Shown: positions 42,466 to 54,549 of the stretch, in pieces | Numbering within the stretch: the stretch's first letter is position 1 | Layout: each line of letters opens with the position of its first letter | From: Stenopsyche tienmushanensis | Taxonomy: Eukaryota > Arthropoda > Insecta > Trichoptera > Stenopsychidae | Direction of reading: 5' to 3' | NCBI GenBank assembly: GCA_008973525.1 | Contig: WACJ01000522.1 | Coordinates: 1,488,001-1,552,000, forward strand | Length of the DNA stretch: 64,000 bases | Translations under genes and position numbers: made by a program | Notes under the pieces: model-generated | What the model saw: only the letters and a program-made list of their open reading frames with translations | Told to the model about the DNA's origin: nothing | Database searches by the model: none

Positions 42466-43196
42466 AGTTTCGCATGTTTGTCGACCATTTTGTTCAGTCA
42501 TAGTAAATTCTTCCGATGGATAGATCATCGCGCGCTACCATCAACTCCCATCCGTGCATGATCTGCGCGGTCGTTCATTTTTTTTTTAATTTGCAGAACA
42601 ATACCACCGCGAATATCCATCGGAAGTTCATGGAAGTTTACGGTAGTGATGTGATGAGTCGACAATATGTCACAAAGTGGGTTAGGTTGTTCATAGAAAG
42701 CCGTACTGATACTTACAACGAGGCAAGGAATGAATGACCATCAGTGATTTCTGATGATCTTGTACAGAAAAATTGAAGGATAAGCGCAAAAAGACCAACG
42801 TTTGACCCATGACTAACAATCAAGAAGAATTTCCAGACATTTCTTAGTCTCCTTGGTGTGTTGGAAAAACTTGGTTACAAGATGTTGTCTGCGAAATGGG
42901 TGTCCGTATTGATCACACCAGATCACCCGGATTTTTTTTTGAATTTCGGAATTCTTCTGAACTCTATCATGACGAAGGGGTGACACTTGGTTGGGTCTCT
43001 ATACCACAGAATCCAAAAAGTCGGAGGTTTATGATACTGGCATACAAAAGCTGGTATCCCGACTACAGAGATGTTTCGATCTCGACGGCAATTACGTTGA
43101 AAAATAGTTTAATGTATTTGTGAATTTTAATTAAATACAAGCGTTTTTCGATCTTACATAAACGTTGTAACCTTACTTTCTGGATGAAAATCCTCG
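42466..43196 (+). pseudogene. mariner transposase pseudogene with 3' terminal repeat
   Basis: After the leader, the plus strand reads NNTTANIHRKFMEVYGSDVM, SRQYVTKWVRLFIESRTDTY, a stop, then PSVISDDLVQK. LGVLEKLGYKMLSAKWV follows in another frame. The catalytic region is lost. The end has RRQLR and the stop region found at the C-terminus of copies at 49.1 and 51.5 kb. It finishes with TGTAACCTTACTTTCTGGAT and TCCTCG before TA, the right terminal repeat. Several frameshifts and one large internal deletion. Confidence 0.8.
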
Positions 43197-44875
43197 TACT
43201 ACGAAAAACGCTTTTTTAAATCCATACTTAAAACCTTTTTCCAATTCACCCTCAATTAAATACGGATTTAAGACAAATCTAATTAATCTGGCTAAAATAC
43301 TCAAATACTATAAACAACCGTAACAAAAACCCCTTGCCGAAACAAGACGGTTCGCTATCTTCGTCGCTGCGATTTGATAACCGCGTTCTTCAGACGCAAG
43401 ATTCGCACCGGAGAGGTGCTTAAAACCGCGAGTGATCGCTCCAAAACGACCACAATGCGGTGATGTACAGGACGGCTCTGAATGTCGTTCTGGCTCTGAT
43501 TAACGACGGAGATCAGGATTCTTTAACACTTTCGGTGACAGGATTCAGTAACAGGATATTAAATTGATTGACAAAATGCTGGCGCAACGCATGTATTGAG
43601 AGATAAATAAACGAAGCAGACGGCGTTTATGAGGTTCTTTTTTAGAATGGCAAGTTCTGATAACCAACTGCTGAAGACCACTAGTACTGGGGCAGACGTC
43701 CCTATCTTTCCATACCCTCCAGACGCTTTGGCGTCCAAAAATGCACCAATCAGATGTCTTGGCGAGGATTACTTATCTTTTCGTGGTAGTCCTCGGAGCC
43801 AGGCTCGTCAAAACTCCAGGGTTTAATTCCACGAATTGGCCACGGCCGCCTACCCAGCTGTATTGTTCTTGGATAAGATCGATCCCAGATGTTTTTGGTC
43901 TACGAAATTGTAGTTCGCCGCAAGCACGATGATCTATATTTTTAATTTAATTGACATCCTCCACGCAACAAAACATGAAAATATTTTTTTTTTCGCTACA
44001 AAATGCAATGATTTCGACATGTAAACTCTTATGTTTTTCATTCCATATGACACAAATGAATGCGAAATTTCTCCTGTTCTTGTTTTTAGCTCAACTCCTT
44101 TATTTTATGATCCACAATAGTATCAGGTTCAAGGATATCAAGTCTTTATATTATTTGTTTTTTTATATCATTGGCTTTATCACTGTTGTGTTTTATCGCG
44201 CTGGTACGGGCTCCACAGGTTGAAAATCACTATTCTATGTATGTATATCCATATAAAAAGTCTTTATAGAGGCGCTTTGAAAATTTCCTTTCTATAAGTC
44301 TTCTAATTTAAAAACTATACTGATTTTTACAAAGAAAGTATAATTTTACATATTTTTGATGCTCGCGTAGATCCCAAGCGACAATGTATGAGAAACAACT
44401 GCCCCGAATGGGTTAAGAGATCTAAACTATGTTTGGTTAATTTATCTAATTGCCAAAAAGCTTAAGGATCATACATGTGTGATGCCTATATATTAGCATT
44501 GTATAATGTTTGTACACATTCATGTTTTTATTATTCAAACGAACGAACGAGGGATCTATTGCTTTCAAACAAATTTTTGCTTAGAAGAGTTTTTTTTGTT
44601 AAGGACATTTTGAAAAAAAACCATCTAGGCGTCACGTTTGGATGACCCTCACTAATGGAATTTAATTCTTATATATTGTACTATTGATCACTTACAACAT
44701 ATGCATAGCTTTGCAATATGCAATAATGATAATCATTAATCTCAAAAATTTATGCAAATTTGTATAGATGTATTTCTTATACTCCCTATCAAGATAGTCG
44801 CGAAAACGCCCTTCGGCACGTTCATCCAGGTGGCCCGCTGGGTGAGTATTCTAAATGAAACTCGGAAGTCATGCT
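43197..44875. other. Unassigned; GC-richer island 43330-43940
   Basis: The island 43330-43940 has open frames in both directions (for example 43629-43826 plus) with no recognised domain. It could be a single-copy exon or an unrecognised element. 43950-44225 holds a plus open frame rich in F and L. The rest is AT-rich. Confidence 0.4.
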
Positions 44876-45100
44876 TGACGAATTAAATGTAACCCCTTTC
44901 TATGAATAGATATTGAAGAGACCTTAGTTCTGCAGTGGACTGTTTGTGGCTGCACTATGATGATGATGATATAGACATAAACAAATATACTCTACTCATC
45001 AGTCTATTGTTGAACGCAGGCCTCCCGTATTAGTCTCCGTCACTCTCGATCCTCAGCTTTCCGCATCCAGCTTCTTTTGAGAAATTCTGTCGTTCTAGAT
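44876..45100. repeat. Two opposed RTE-like LINE 3' ends
   Basis: 44925-44976 shows TTCTGCAGTGGACTGTTTGT and a GATGATGATGAT tail in plus orientation, as at 15.7 kb. 44992-45040 shows TACTCATCAGTCTATTGTTG and AACGCAGGCCTCCCG, which inverted reads GGAGGCCTGCGTTCAACA, TAGACTGATGA, again an RTE-like 3' end. The two tails face each other. Assignment rests on remembered 3' end patterns. Confidence 0.45.
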
Positions 45101-45214
45101 TAATTTACAACCGTTGCAAGGTAGAGTTATATAGAGATTTGATCATATCTATAAACCGAAAGTCTATATTGCAGCGTTGTGTGGCTCTAAAACTGCCCAT
45201 GATTCATTTAAGTC

Positions 45215-45565
45215 GAATGCTTTTTAGACCTGACACTACTAGATTTCTTTGCCTGGGGACAAGTCCCCAGTGTGAGTGATTGAATTTGCAACAATAATTA
45301 AATTATCATTTATATATAATGATAATTTCGCTACTCACTCATAGATTCTCTCCTCTCCTACCTTTCCAAATAATCCTATCCTTACTTTACCACGTGTGGA
45401 AGGCAACGGGAAACCACCACATTAAATCCTTTCCCTAGTAAAATCTCCTATGGAGATCGCCTACGTCCGATGGTTCGGATATGGCACATTAAGAAGAAGG
45501 GGATAAGTCCTATTCCGTGGCTCGCACGGTCTCCAGACCTGACACCACTGGATTTCTTTATACAA
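45215..45565 (+). pseudogene. Family H transposase fragments, two pieces
   Basis: 45228-45270 reads LTLLDFFAWGQVP, and 45505-45562 reads PIPWLARSPDLTPLDFF. Between them 45290-45490 is an unrelated segment containing GGAAGGCAACGGGAAACCAC. The first piece looks like the end of one unit and the second like the next unit of the ~65-bp tandem arrangement seen at 8.9 and 48.5 kb, separated by an insertion. Confidence 0.65.
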
Positions 45566-46984
45566 CGACTTATTGAATTATTTATATGCATATTTATTGT
45601 ATTTTAATACTAAATTTGGGTATTTTTTCGACAACCCTGATCCTTAAGACATAGGTTTTAGTATGAAACAAGTAGCAAAAGACTCCTTGATCCCCAAAAC
45701 AAAAATTGCGTATTATAAATACAATTCTAATAAATTACGTTTGTGAAGCATGCGACACATTCATCACCATATACAACGCCATCATCTAGGTCAAAGGTGA
45801 TAAGCATGGCGTATTAAATATGAACACAATGTTATAAATTTAAATAGTTCCTTACATCTTATAAACATTTTATTTAATTAATAAAAGCCTCCATTTAGAT
45901 TCGTTTTGTCAATAGTAGACAACAATAGGCGTGCTATTATAGCTACAAATTTAGTGACATGGGGAAGATTAACATCTCCCGACAATATGTATGGAATGAT
46001 CAAATTCTTGTATTATGTATAACAAACGCCGAGCAGAAAAATAGGAAGAACATAGAGTTAATATTGATATACGAGAAGCGAAAAGAAAGTGTATTTGTTT
46101 TGTGCCCCCACGATGTGTTAATATTGGTTTTGTTTTTGTTGGTATCTCTCACACGCCCGTTCTTACCACAAAAGCACTCCTATTCATATATTAAAAGTTA
46201 ATTGTATTAGTTTTATCCTACACAGATCTGCGGTAAAATAATCCCTTAGCAGGTGGGTAGCAGTATGGCCCACTTTGGTAATTGTGTCGAGCGACCCTTG
46301 CATCCTGCAGATACCGAAATCCTTTCAGTTTTGCGATAATTATCCCCTCTTTTATACGCGCGCTGGTGATAAAATCCTGGAGGGAAATTGCGTTACTTCA
46401 TCGATTAGCGGATCTTGCCCGATTTCGGCTATGAGGTACATTTGAACGATGCCAAATTATGGCAATGTATAACGTTTGAAATGTGCCTTTGAATCATATT
46501 TTATAAGCCGTAAAAATAATGCGTATAAGCAATGCAAATGCGGATAATAAAAGTTCGTATTAATATAGTAAGGCGTTATCTTTTATTAACTATAAACCTT
46601 TTTCAGCATTTTTTATTTTTATCCAACGTCCACAGCTGGCGAAACTAAGTATATTCGCTTAGAGGAGTAGGGAAAAATGTCCTTTTTAAAACGTGTTTTT
46701 CCATTTTCTCACCAAATTGCATGTTTACAATTCAGATAGTGTTGTATTATTGTGTTGGAACGATGCCAATTGTTAGGCTCTAGCAATATGTTCTTGATAT
46801 ATAAGATATATCGTAGCAGATAATATTACTGTTATAATGAAACCTTTACAAAAGGGTAAACACATTTATTTTTCATTTCAAATTAACCGAAGCGATTCTG
46901 AATTTGATCAATATGAATGATCATTAAATCCGCAATTCATAAAAATAATATATAATAAAACGGTTGATAAATTTGTTGTGTAAG
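45566..46984. other. Unassigned
   Basis: An ATG frame at 45959-46201 (80 codons) has no recognised motif. 46230-46450 is less AT-rich. Nothing else identified. Confidence 0.4.
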
Positions 46985-47040
46985 GCAGTGCCATAGCTTT
47001 CATTGTAAGCAGAACACCAAAGCATTTCAAAAGCACTACA
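46985..47040 (+). mobile_element. Possible hAT end fragment
   Basis: AAGGCAGTGCCATAGCTTTC, then GCAGAACACCAAAGCATTTC resembles the end of the hAT at 22198 (AAGGCAGTGCTCCGC ... GCACACCAAAGC). No second end was found. Confidence 0.35.
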
Positions 47041-47342
47041 ATACCCAAATGAGTAATTTAAAATTACTGTTATGTTTTTACCTTTTTTCCTCACATTTGA
47101 CTTTTAACACTATACGAACGGGTGGGCAATGGATTGTCCGTGATCCATAAAGCCTAAGCATGTTCCGGTTATTCGATTATTATGCACACCAACGATTTTT
47201 TGTTAACTTTAATATAATAAATATAATGTGCAGATAAAGTATATGATTTAATTCATGATTAATTTTAATGTACAAAAACAGAAGCTATTATATATCGAAA
47301 AAATATGCATATTCTTGTGATTCAGGATAAATATTACTTGCT

Positions 47343-47485
47343 CATTAGGGTGGTCCTTATTTTTCGACTTTTAAAAAATTGGGATCCCTAAATATTATTT
47401 TAAAAAAAATTGAAAAAATGAGACATTGACCGGTCAAATATTCGAAAAAAAAATGTTTTTGACCCAAATAAGAACTATCCTATTG
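47343..47485. mobile_element. Short inverted-repeat element (MITE)
   Basis: TTAGGGTGGTCCTTATTTTT at the left and, inverted from the right, AATAGGATAGTTCTTATTTG are similar over ~20 bp. The ~140-bp interior is A/T-rich and non-coding. No target duplication is obvious. Confidence 0.4.
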
Positions 47486-47937
47486 CCTATCCTTATCCTA
47501 ATATTTTGACGACATGTTAAATGAATTAAAATTAAAATTTTGCAGCTCAAATTATGACCTAAGCAAGTTTTCACTTTTTTATAGATATTTATATTCGTAC
47601 TATCGTCAAATATATGATGTACAATAGATAGTTCATCAAAACGAAAAGTTTGACATAATATGGAATAAAATCGCCCGATGTACATTGTATTATATGTCCG
47701 TAAATTATAAAAATTCACGCTACCAAAATAACGATTATTTCTCCAAATAGAGTTATTAGAATAGTGTTGAATTGATGGGGGAAAAATATTAATGTATGTC
47801 CAAAATTTGGTGCTGATTTTATCGTAGCTTGACATTGATAATAATCAGAACATATATTATATAGGTTTTTGTGAAATGAGTTTTTAATATATTTTAAATG
47901 TAGATTTGTACGTTCAAAGAGACACGATAGATATTTA
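47486..47937. other. Unassigned; open minus frame
   Basis: A minus ATG frame of 133 codons spans 47434-47835. It overlaps the inverted-repeat element, is rich in I, N and Y as expected from composition, and has no recognised motif, so I do not call it a gene. Confidence 0.35.
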
Positions 47938-49195
47938 CGAGGGTCGTCTAGAACAAAGGTCACAAAGGCTCCTGAGATTGGTGGAATTTTTGTCTCAATG
48001 TGGTGGGGACCCTAACGGTAAGTTTATTTGGTCCCGCGCGTTTGTCGGCCATTTTGTTCAGTCACAGTAAATTCTTCCGATGGAGAGGTCGTCGTGCGCC
48101 CCCGCGAATATCCATCGGAAACTATGGAAATTATGTAATGATTCAACAACACTTCATAAAGTGGAATAGAGAGGGTCGTACTGATACTTACGACGAGGTA
48201 AGGAGTGGGAGACCATCAGTGATTTATGACGAAATTATGCGAAAATATGAAGAACAAGCGCCAAAAGGCCAATCAATTACTACTGTGGTTATGGATTTAA
48301 ATATAAAATCAAAGAAAATACTCCTGACAGTTCGTGCGGCACCTACTTATCTAGCATTTTGATCTTTCCTATTTCGAAATTATTTTTGCCTTTTTCGAAT
48401 TATTTTTTCACAAATCGATCATTTCTGAATGCTCAGTTAATATTTCCACCTGCCCCCACCGCATTGTGCTTCATTTTGAACTTACACTATGCAAGCCACG
48501 GAATAGGGCACATCCCCAAACAAAGAATTCCACTGGTGTCAGGTCTGGAGATCGTGCGAACCACAGAATAGGGCCGCCAAAAGAGTTAATTCAAATTTAA
48601 CGACGTTTTGAATCATTTGTATGATATGCAGCATATTTTTGGAAAGAGTATAATCTAGAAAGCTTTTTAAAACTAAACTAAGTTCAGAATAGTTATTAGT
48701 TTTTTGGTTTCAAGAATTTAGAAGTAGACATTTCTCATACGTTTGCACATTTTGTGTGACTTGTGTCAATTGCATAAAATAATGACATATTTATATCAAA
48801 ATATATAGTAAAATACATAACCTATCAAGTTGTGCTATTACGACTACAGATTAAAAAGTTATGACAATTTAAAGGTGAAATTTTGGATATTTTTTTCAAA
48901 ATGTTGAAAAAATCTATTTCGACAAAACTGACACTTAGGACATAGGGCTTATGTGTGAAATCTAGTAAAAGACACCCCTAACCCCCTAAAAAATTGTGTT
49001 CGTCCAATACTCGAATATTTTACTAATTTCAAATTCGCCATTCAAATAATTAAATTTACGATAATTTGGCATTATTGGTGCTGATGACGATTATGTCGAA
49101 AAATAGTTTAATATATTTGTGAAGTATCCTGTGATTTTCAATTAAATACAAACATTTTTCGATCCTGCATAAATGTTGTAACTTTACTTTCTGTT
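47938..49195 (+). pseudogene. mariner relic invaded by family H
   Basis: Starts CGAGGGTCGTCTAGAACA after TA (47936-47937), a left terminal repeat. The leader TTTGTCGGCCATTTTGTTCA and AGTAAATTCTTCCGATGG follow. IHRKLW-like and KWNREGRTDTYDEVRSGRPS (48155-48215) and RKYEEQ are readable from the N-terminal domain. The middle is replaced by family H sequence (48480-48990). The right end, 49090-49195, has TTTTTCGATCCTGCATAAAT and TGTAACTTTACTTTCTG as in copies at 43.15 and 51.6 kb. Catalytic domain absent. Confidence 0.75.
48480..48990 (-). pseudogene. Family H copy 2 with transposase fragment and tail
   Basis: The minus strand at 48485-48575 reads PILWFARSPDLTPVEFFVWG, immediately followed by a second partial unit (PIPWLA-like) ~65 bp on. 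The catalytic D of LDFF is E here. The tail 48850-48985 matches 8936-9070. Between tail and fragment lie ~270 bp that are not in copy 1. Confidence 0.65.
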
Positions 49196-50600
49196 CAATA
49201 AAATAATTTTACACAACCGTTTTCCTTTTCAGAACAAGTTAAAAAGGATATTTATAAATACGCTGAGGAAATTTGTTTATGATAATATTCGTGTTACAAT
49301 GGATAGGACGGCAATATTGTAAAGTTTATTTGAATAGCACTGGCATTGTAAAATGTAAGCTCCAACAACAAAAAGCATAGATTGTAAGGGGCAGATTTAG
49401 AACAAGAATGCAAAGAAGCAGCTCTCCGACGAGAATTCTAAAAAAGTAGTAGACAGTTCCGTTTATTTTGCATACAAACAAGCTGTGAAAAATGTCGTTC
49501 CCCTTTTAATAATCGAGTAAAGAAATAAGATAAAAATAATGTTTCTATGGGAAAAATGGAGTTTCTTAGAGACTGGTGAAAAAAGTTTGAAATACGCTAA
49601 CTATTATATCAATTTGCCGTAATGAATTATTGCGTGTAATGTCAAATATTAATTGACGTCTTATGATGCTTTAAGTGCTTAAATTCAAAGTAATCTCAAA
49701 TTAAATTTGAATAATATTGCTTGAAGAATGGATCGACTTACCTCTATCATTTTCTTGAATTTTTGATTTCCAAAATATTATGAAAATCAATCTGCCACAA
49801 TAACATTTATTTCACAAATCTGAAACAAAAATAAATTAAGGTTAAATCTCTTGGAATGCATGCAAAATTTTGATAAAGACATTAACGTCGGAAAATGAAA
49901 TTGCTATCAAAATAGCATGTCGTCAAAGTTTTCCTCCAGACGAAAACTATTTCCGTTTCCCATCGTTGCACAGGAAACGATATAAATCTGGCAATACTGC
50001 ACAACGCGAAATTCCAGCTGTGGTTCTCCATTGGCGGCTACTTTTCCAGCGATTTCCAGAACTTCGAAATTGAAAGACATTTAGCAATTATCGCCGAAAG
50101 GAGAGAGTCAATATTCATCGAGCTTCGAGCGTAATTAGAGTCCTCGCGATAAATACTTAACATTTTAATACAAGGCCCGAATGATTGATGGATGGCTTGC
50201 CGAAGATTTCCGTTGTTTGTTAATAAAATCAAACAAACTTTTCAAACAAAGCAGTCGAACGGAGTCACAAACTTCCTGTCGCTCAAATTCCTGTTTACAG
50301 ACACTTGAAGGATTCGACATGAAACGGTCCTTTGTAACCATAATCATCATCTCACTTATTCTCCTCGAACGTGTCTGGAAAATACGATTCGACAAAGCCT
50401 ATTGATACATTATGTTTTGTCACTCAATTTTCTCTGGTTTCAAAATTTTATTCTTATATTTTTTTCCGACCTTTATGGCAAAATCGATATATTATTAAAT
50501 ACACTTTTATACGAATTGTATCCACTAAATCTTTGATAAACATATAATATCAATATTATTCTTTAGTTGCCAGTTTTGCTATGTTTAGTATTTATCATTA
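49196..50600. other. Unassigned; balanced-GC block 49880-50400
   Basis: 49880-50400 is less AT-rich, with open frames on both strands around 50165-50405 that lack a motif. The rest is AT-rich. No gene recognised. Confidence 0.4.
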
Positions 50601-51045
50601 ACTAGCTAGTGCCCGGCGCAATGCTGCCACAAAAGTAATAATTATAAAATATCATTTGAAATGAAAGAAACAAAGATTTTGTAATGATAGAAAGAATTAA
50701 ATTTATTTTCTTTCCGATAATGAATACATTTATTGAAATTGAACAACAAAAAAAAAACAAACATTGATTTTTATATATAAGATCTACTGTATGTTAATTG
50801 TACTATACCTATATTATTTGAGAAAGTGCAAACAATAAATTGGCAAAGTTTTATTGCAATCGAATGAACGGTATGGCAGCGCATTAAATACGGACAAACA
50901 AACATTATTTTTATACATTAAGTTATGCCTATGTTACTCGCGAAATTTTTAGCAATAAGTGAACGAAGTTTTATCGTAATCCGATGAATGGTATAGCAGC
51001 GCATTTCGAACGAACAAAACCCAATTCATTTTTATATATTAGAAC
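50601..51045 (-). mobile_element. Helitron-like element with three tandem heads
   Basis: On the minus strand it starts near 51045 with TTTATATATTA-like heads and has three monomers (near 51035, 50915 and 50775). Two of these carry GCGCTGCCATACCGTTCAT-like and TTGCAATAAAACTT motifs, the same monomer as at 9.3-10.2 kb. It ends GCGCCGGGCACTAGCTAGTT at 50601, where CTAG and a preceding GC-rich stretch resemble a Helitron 3' end. No Rep/helicase gene. Class inferred. Confidence 0.5.
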
Positions 51046-51109
51046 ATAACTAAAATCCAACATATTATTAATCCATGCATAGCTGACGCATACGAACTTG
51101 GCACACTGG

Positions 51110-51632
51110 GCGTGTAGGGGAGATTCTAACGATATTTTTTTTGATCACGCATATATGTCGGCCATTTTGTTCAGTCACAGTAAATTCTTCTGATGAAGAG
51201 ATCATCGCGCGCTCAACAATGACCGCTGTTTGATACTTGACAACATTCACGAAGAATTTCCTGATATTTCTTAAAATCTTCTTGGTGATATTGTGTTAGA
51301 AAAACTTGATTAAAGGAAGTTGTGTTCGAAATGGGTGACCAGAACGCTCAAACCGAATTTTTGGATCGCTTTGCACAGGATAAAGAAGCTTTTTGGGGTC
51401 TATTCTGATGGTAGATGTAATATGGGTGTACCACTATATCCCAGAATCTAAAAGACAATCCAAATAGAACTAGCGGTGAAGGTTTATAATACTGGCATGA
51501 CTACAGAAATGTCTCGATCTCGACGGCGATTACTTTAATATATTCGTGAAATATCTTAGGATTTTCAATTTAATACAAGCATTTTTTTGATTCTGTATAA
51601 ATATTTTAACCTTAATTTCTGGGTGACCCTCG
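51110..51632 (+). pseudogene. mariner transposase pseudogene
   Basis: The leader GATTCTAACGATATTTTTTT and GTCGGCCATTTTGTTCAGTC is followed by LDNIHEEFPDIS, a stop, LLGDIVLEKLD, then FLDRFAQDKEAF, MVDVIWVYHYIPESKRQSK. The last matches the TGDETW-VYHYTPESK block, keeping D but with E and T replaced. The distal catalytic part is deleted. The right terminal repeat TTAACCTTAATTTCTGGGTG ends ACCCTCG at 51632 before TA. Confidence 0.8.
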
Positions 51633-51764
51633 TAGGTAGTAATTGTGACCCAAATCATGGCTAATAATAATGTGATCACTCACTGCTCAAAATATAGCAC
51701 GATTTTGCTAAATTAAATAAATGTTAAAATTAGTGGTTTTGCAGACAATGGAACACCACTAGTA

Positions 51765-52050
51765 ACACTTGATCTGGCGTGTGTTTCAACTCGATACATT
51801 TTTCCCAGCGATGCTCATTAGCTTCGATACCCTGTTTATAGTAAGAATTGAGTAGCTCATTAAAATAGCCATCAACCGCAAATCTTACCTCCAGTTGTTA
51901 CTATTTTGGCCTTATTTGGAACCGATTCTCTCCTTTCACAACATCGCCAAACACTCGATTGAAAGATTCTCACGACGCTGTTTTTATTCCATTGTGAGTA
52001 AACGCAGTGATCATCTTGCGCACAGCTTTCTCATGTTCAAATTTTCCTCC
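51765..52050 (-). pseudogene. mariner transposase, core deleted
   Basis: The minus strand reads MRKLCAR then RLLTME, KQRRENLSIECLAML (start of the catalytic domain). It then jumps to RFAVDGYFNELLNSYYKQGI and EANEHRWEKCIELK, the C-terminus of a mariner transposase. All three catalytic residues lie in the missing part. Same subfamily as 53975-54547. Confidence 0.8.
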
Positions 52051-53614
52051 GAAATATTTTAATGCTGTAAATTAAGGAGTAGACTCGCCCAGAGTAGAAT
52101 CTAGCTCGGCTTTGATATTGATTGGATATATACGTCAGGTTGGATATTATTCTCATATTATTGGTATTCAATGTTTTGAATACTCTAGCTATTTCGTTTA
52201 GAAGCATAATTTCGTGCTCACAAACATGAAGTGGATTATTATGTGAGGAACTTGAAAAGTCTTGTAGCGTCAAAGGATGTCGAAAAATATTTGTAGTATG
52301 GATGGTGCATGACTGTCAAGCTGCCAAACAAACATTTCCTATGTCAATATGCCGAAGCTCGCAGAGAGAAGTGATAGGTGTAGCAGTGCGGGAGCTTTCG
52401 CAAAAAGCTCTTCGGTGTTTGCGTATTTCTACTTTATATCTCGAAGGTAAGCTACACTAATAGTTTTGTCATCCCAGAGACAGTCGGTTTGGCGGGTTTC
52501 TGGGAAGCTGCCTTGTGAAAAATTAGACGGGTGGAAAGCTCCCGTGACTATGTATCACAATCTTGGCTGGATCCAAAAACCACGACACGTAGCCTGCGAA
52601 AGCGACTCTCAGCTCACGCCTTGAATAATAATCAGAGAGCACAATCGATCCGTATTTGTTTTTCATTCGGCCAATCCTCCAAATGGATTATCCAATTTAT
52701 GTCATCCTTCCAGGCATACAAATTTTAAAACTAGTCGTACTTCCGATCGTTTTATGTCAACATCTAGATATGCCGCAGACGACCTCAACGTTTCTTTAAA
52801 ATGCCTTGGGACAAATAATACTATGAATATTCCACTACTAAAAGATTTTAACGAGATTTTTCTTGTGTGTGATACGTTAAAGCTGTCAAAGGACACAAAG
52901 AATACCAACGTAAATCTGCTGCAGCTTTAATATTACAGCATCGCAAACGATGCTACAGCCTTTCAATACACTTATTTCGTACAATGTGTCCTTTGGGAAT
53001 GAAAATAGTCACAGTATTTGTTATTTTTAATTTTTTTTATAGCAAGAAATACTATAAAAGAGTTTCTGGACTCACATTAAAAAACTAAATTCAAATCTGG
53101 ATTGTGGCAAAAAATAGAGTTATATGAATTTGTTGCAAAATCGCCCGGACTGTAGTGTTTTAAAACTAAGCGTTTTTACATTGAATTTTAATATTTTACT
53201 ATGTAATTGAAGTAAATTTCTGCTCAAGTCCTCTACACGTCGACAACGTGCTTTTATAATTATCATTCCGCATGGTTTTAATAATAGTACGTGAATAATT
53301 ATGCACCCTTCCGAGTATAAAATATCATTTTTCCGGGCTAATGAGCTTTTTTCAGAAAATGCATTAAGAGACTGAATTAAAATTACCCACAATGTATTTA
53401 AGCTTTTTATTTCATGAATAAATGGCTATTTTTTGCAGTCTTACATACGTTCATACTGACATATTTGAAATGATGCAAATACGTGGTTAATGGACATGAG
53501 TATAATTTAATATTTATTAAAATTTAAATATTTGAAATCATTATCACCTTTTTTATATCTGGGTTTGGAAACTTGATCTGTTTATGGACGCAAATCAGTT
53601 CTGTATACATGTTT
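52051..53614. other. Unassigned
   Basis: 52300-52680 is less AT-rich. Open frames at 52531-52728 (plus), 52702-52908 and 53120-53392 (minus) have no recognised motif. Confidence 0.4.
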
Positions 53615-53790
53615 TGGCAAGGCGACGGATCTCGAGGCGCTTATCAGCGATCTTAAAAGCGGACCGGTTGGGCACACAGACTCTGCGGCCTCTTTTAGTA
53701 CTTTGAGTGGCACTTTTAGTAAGAGATGCGTACTGAGGACTTTCTATGATCTTTACGATCACGAATACAACCTTAGTAACAAGAGTATAT
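53615..53790 (-). repeat. Family F copy 4 (worn)
   Basis: Inverted: CAGAGTCTGTGTGCCCAACC, GGTCCGCTTTTAAGATCGCT and GATAAGCGCCTCGAG align with copies 1-3. The right arm of the central hairpin has decayed. Confidence 0.5.
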
Positions 53791-53974
53791 AGGAGACTTG
53801 CACCAAATGTGATCGCAACTAAACTTTCTTTTCACCCATAAAAATAAATATTTATCTATTTTACACTAATTTATTTTTATCTAGTTCTAATTTACAATAT
53901 TCGACTATATATCTTAGTTGGATAATTGGTTTAAGTTTTCAATAATTTAGATAGCCAAGCCAGTTTTCCCCCCG

Positions 53975-54547
53975 CACTCAGAGCGCAAGTGGCCACTTAA
54001 AATTGAGAACTGAGCTTGTCCTCGCTGACATGGATATTTAAATTCGGTTTTGCATCTTGTTGTGCATTTTTATGAGCGGACTGGCATGATCCCAAATAAA
54101 CACTTTAAGCTCGGGTCAGAGGAGGGTTCCCATATTCCTTTGTCTCAGGTATGAAGTGACGGACCCATGTTTCAGCCATGGCTATGAATCGATGTAAAAA
54201 CTCGGTTTTATTGCTGTAGAACATCGCCCAACATTCGATTGAAACATTTTCACGACGCTGTTTTTAATCCATTGTGAGTAAACGCGGTACCCATCTTGTG
54301 CACAGCTTTCTCATGTCTAAATTTTCAGTCAATATGCGATGCACAACACTTTTTAATTGTCTTCAATATTTGCTTACTCGCATAATTTCGCATATTTTTA
54401 CTATTGATGGCTGATCCAAACAAATACTAAACAACGTAGCATCTTCAAACTTGAATTTTTATAAGGTAGATACATTCTATCATATTAATTTTTTAAACGA
54501 CAATCGCCATTTATACACCAAGTTGGGTAATTTTGGGACTACCCTCG
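53975..54547 (-). pseudogene. mariner relic with catalytic D replaced by A
   Basis: On the minus strand the element begins CGAGGGTAGTCCCAAAATTA next to TA (54548-54549). Farther in it reads MRKLCTRWVPRLLT, KQRRENVSIECWAMF, NKTEFLHRFIAMAETWVRHF and IPETKEYGNPP. AMAETW stands where mariners have TMDETW, so the first catalytic aspartate is alanine (codon GCT at 54174-54176). The N-terminal domain is largely unreadable and the C-terminal half is missing. Confidence 0.8.
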
Positions 54548-54549
54548 TA

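Noticed and set aside
47434..47835. Minus-strand frame of 133 codons with an ATG
   Set aside because: Rich in I, N and Y as expected from AT-rich DNA, overlaps an inverted-repeat element, and shows no known domain.
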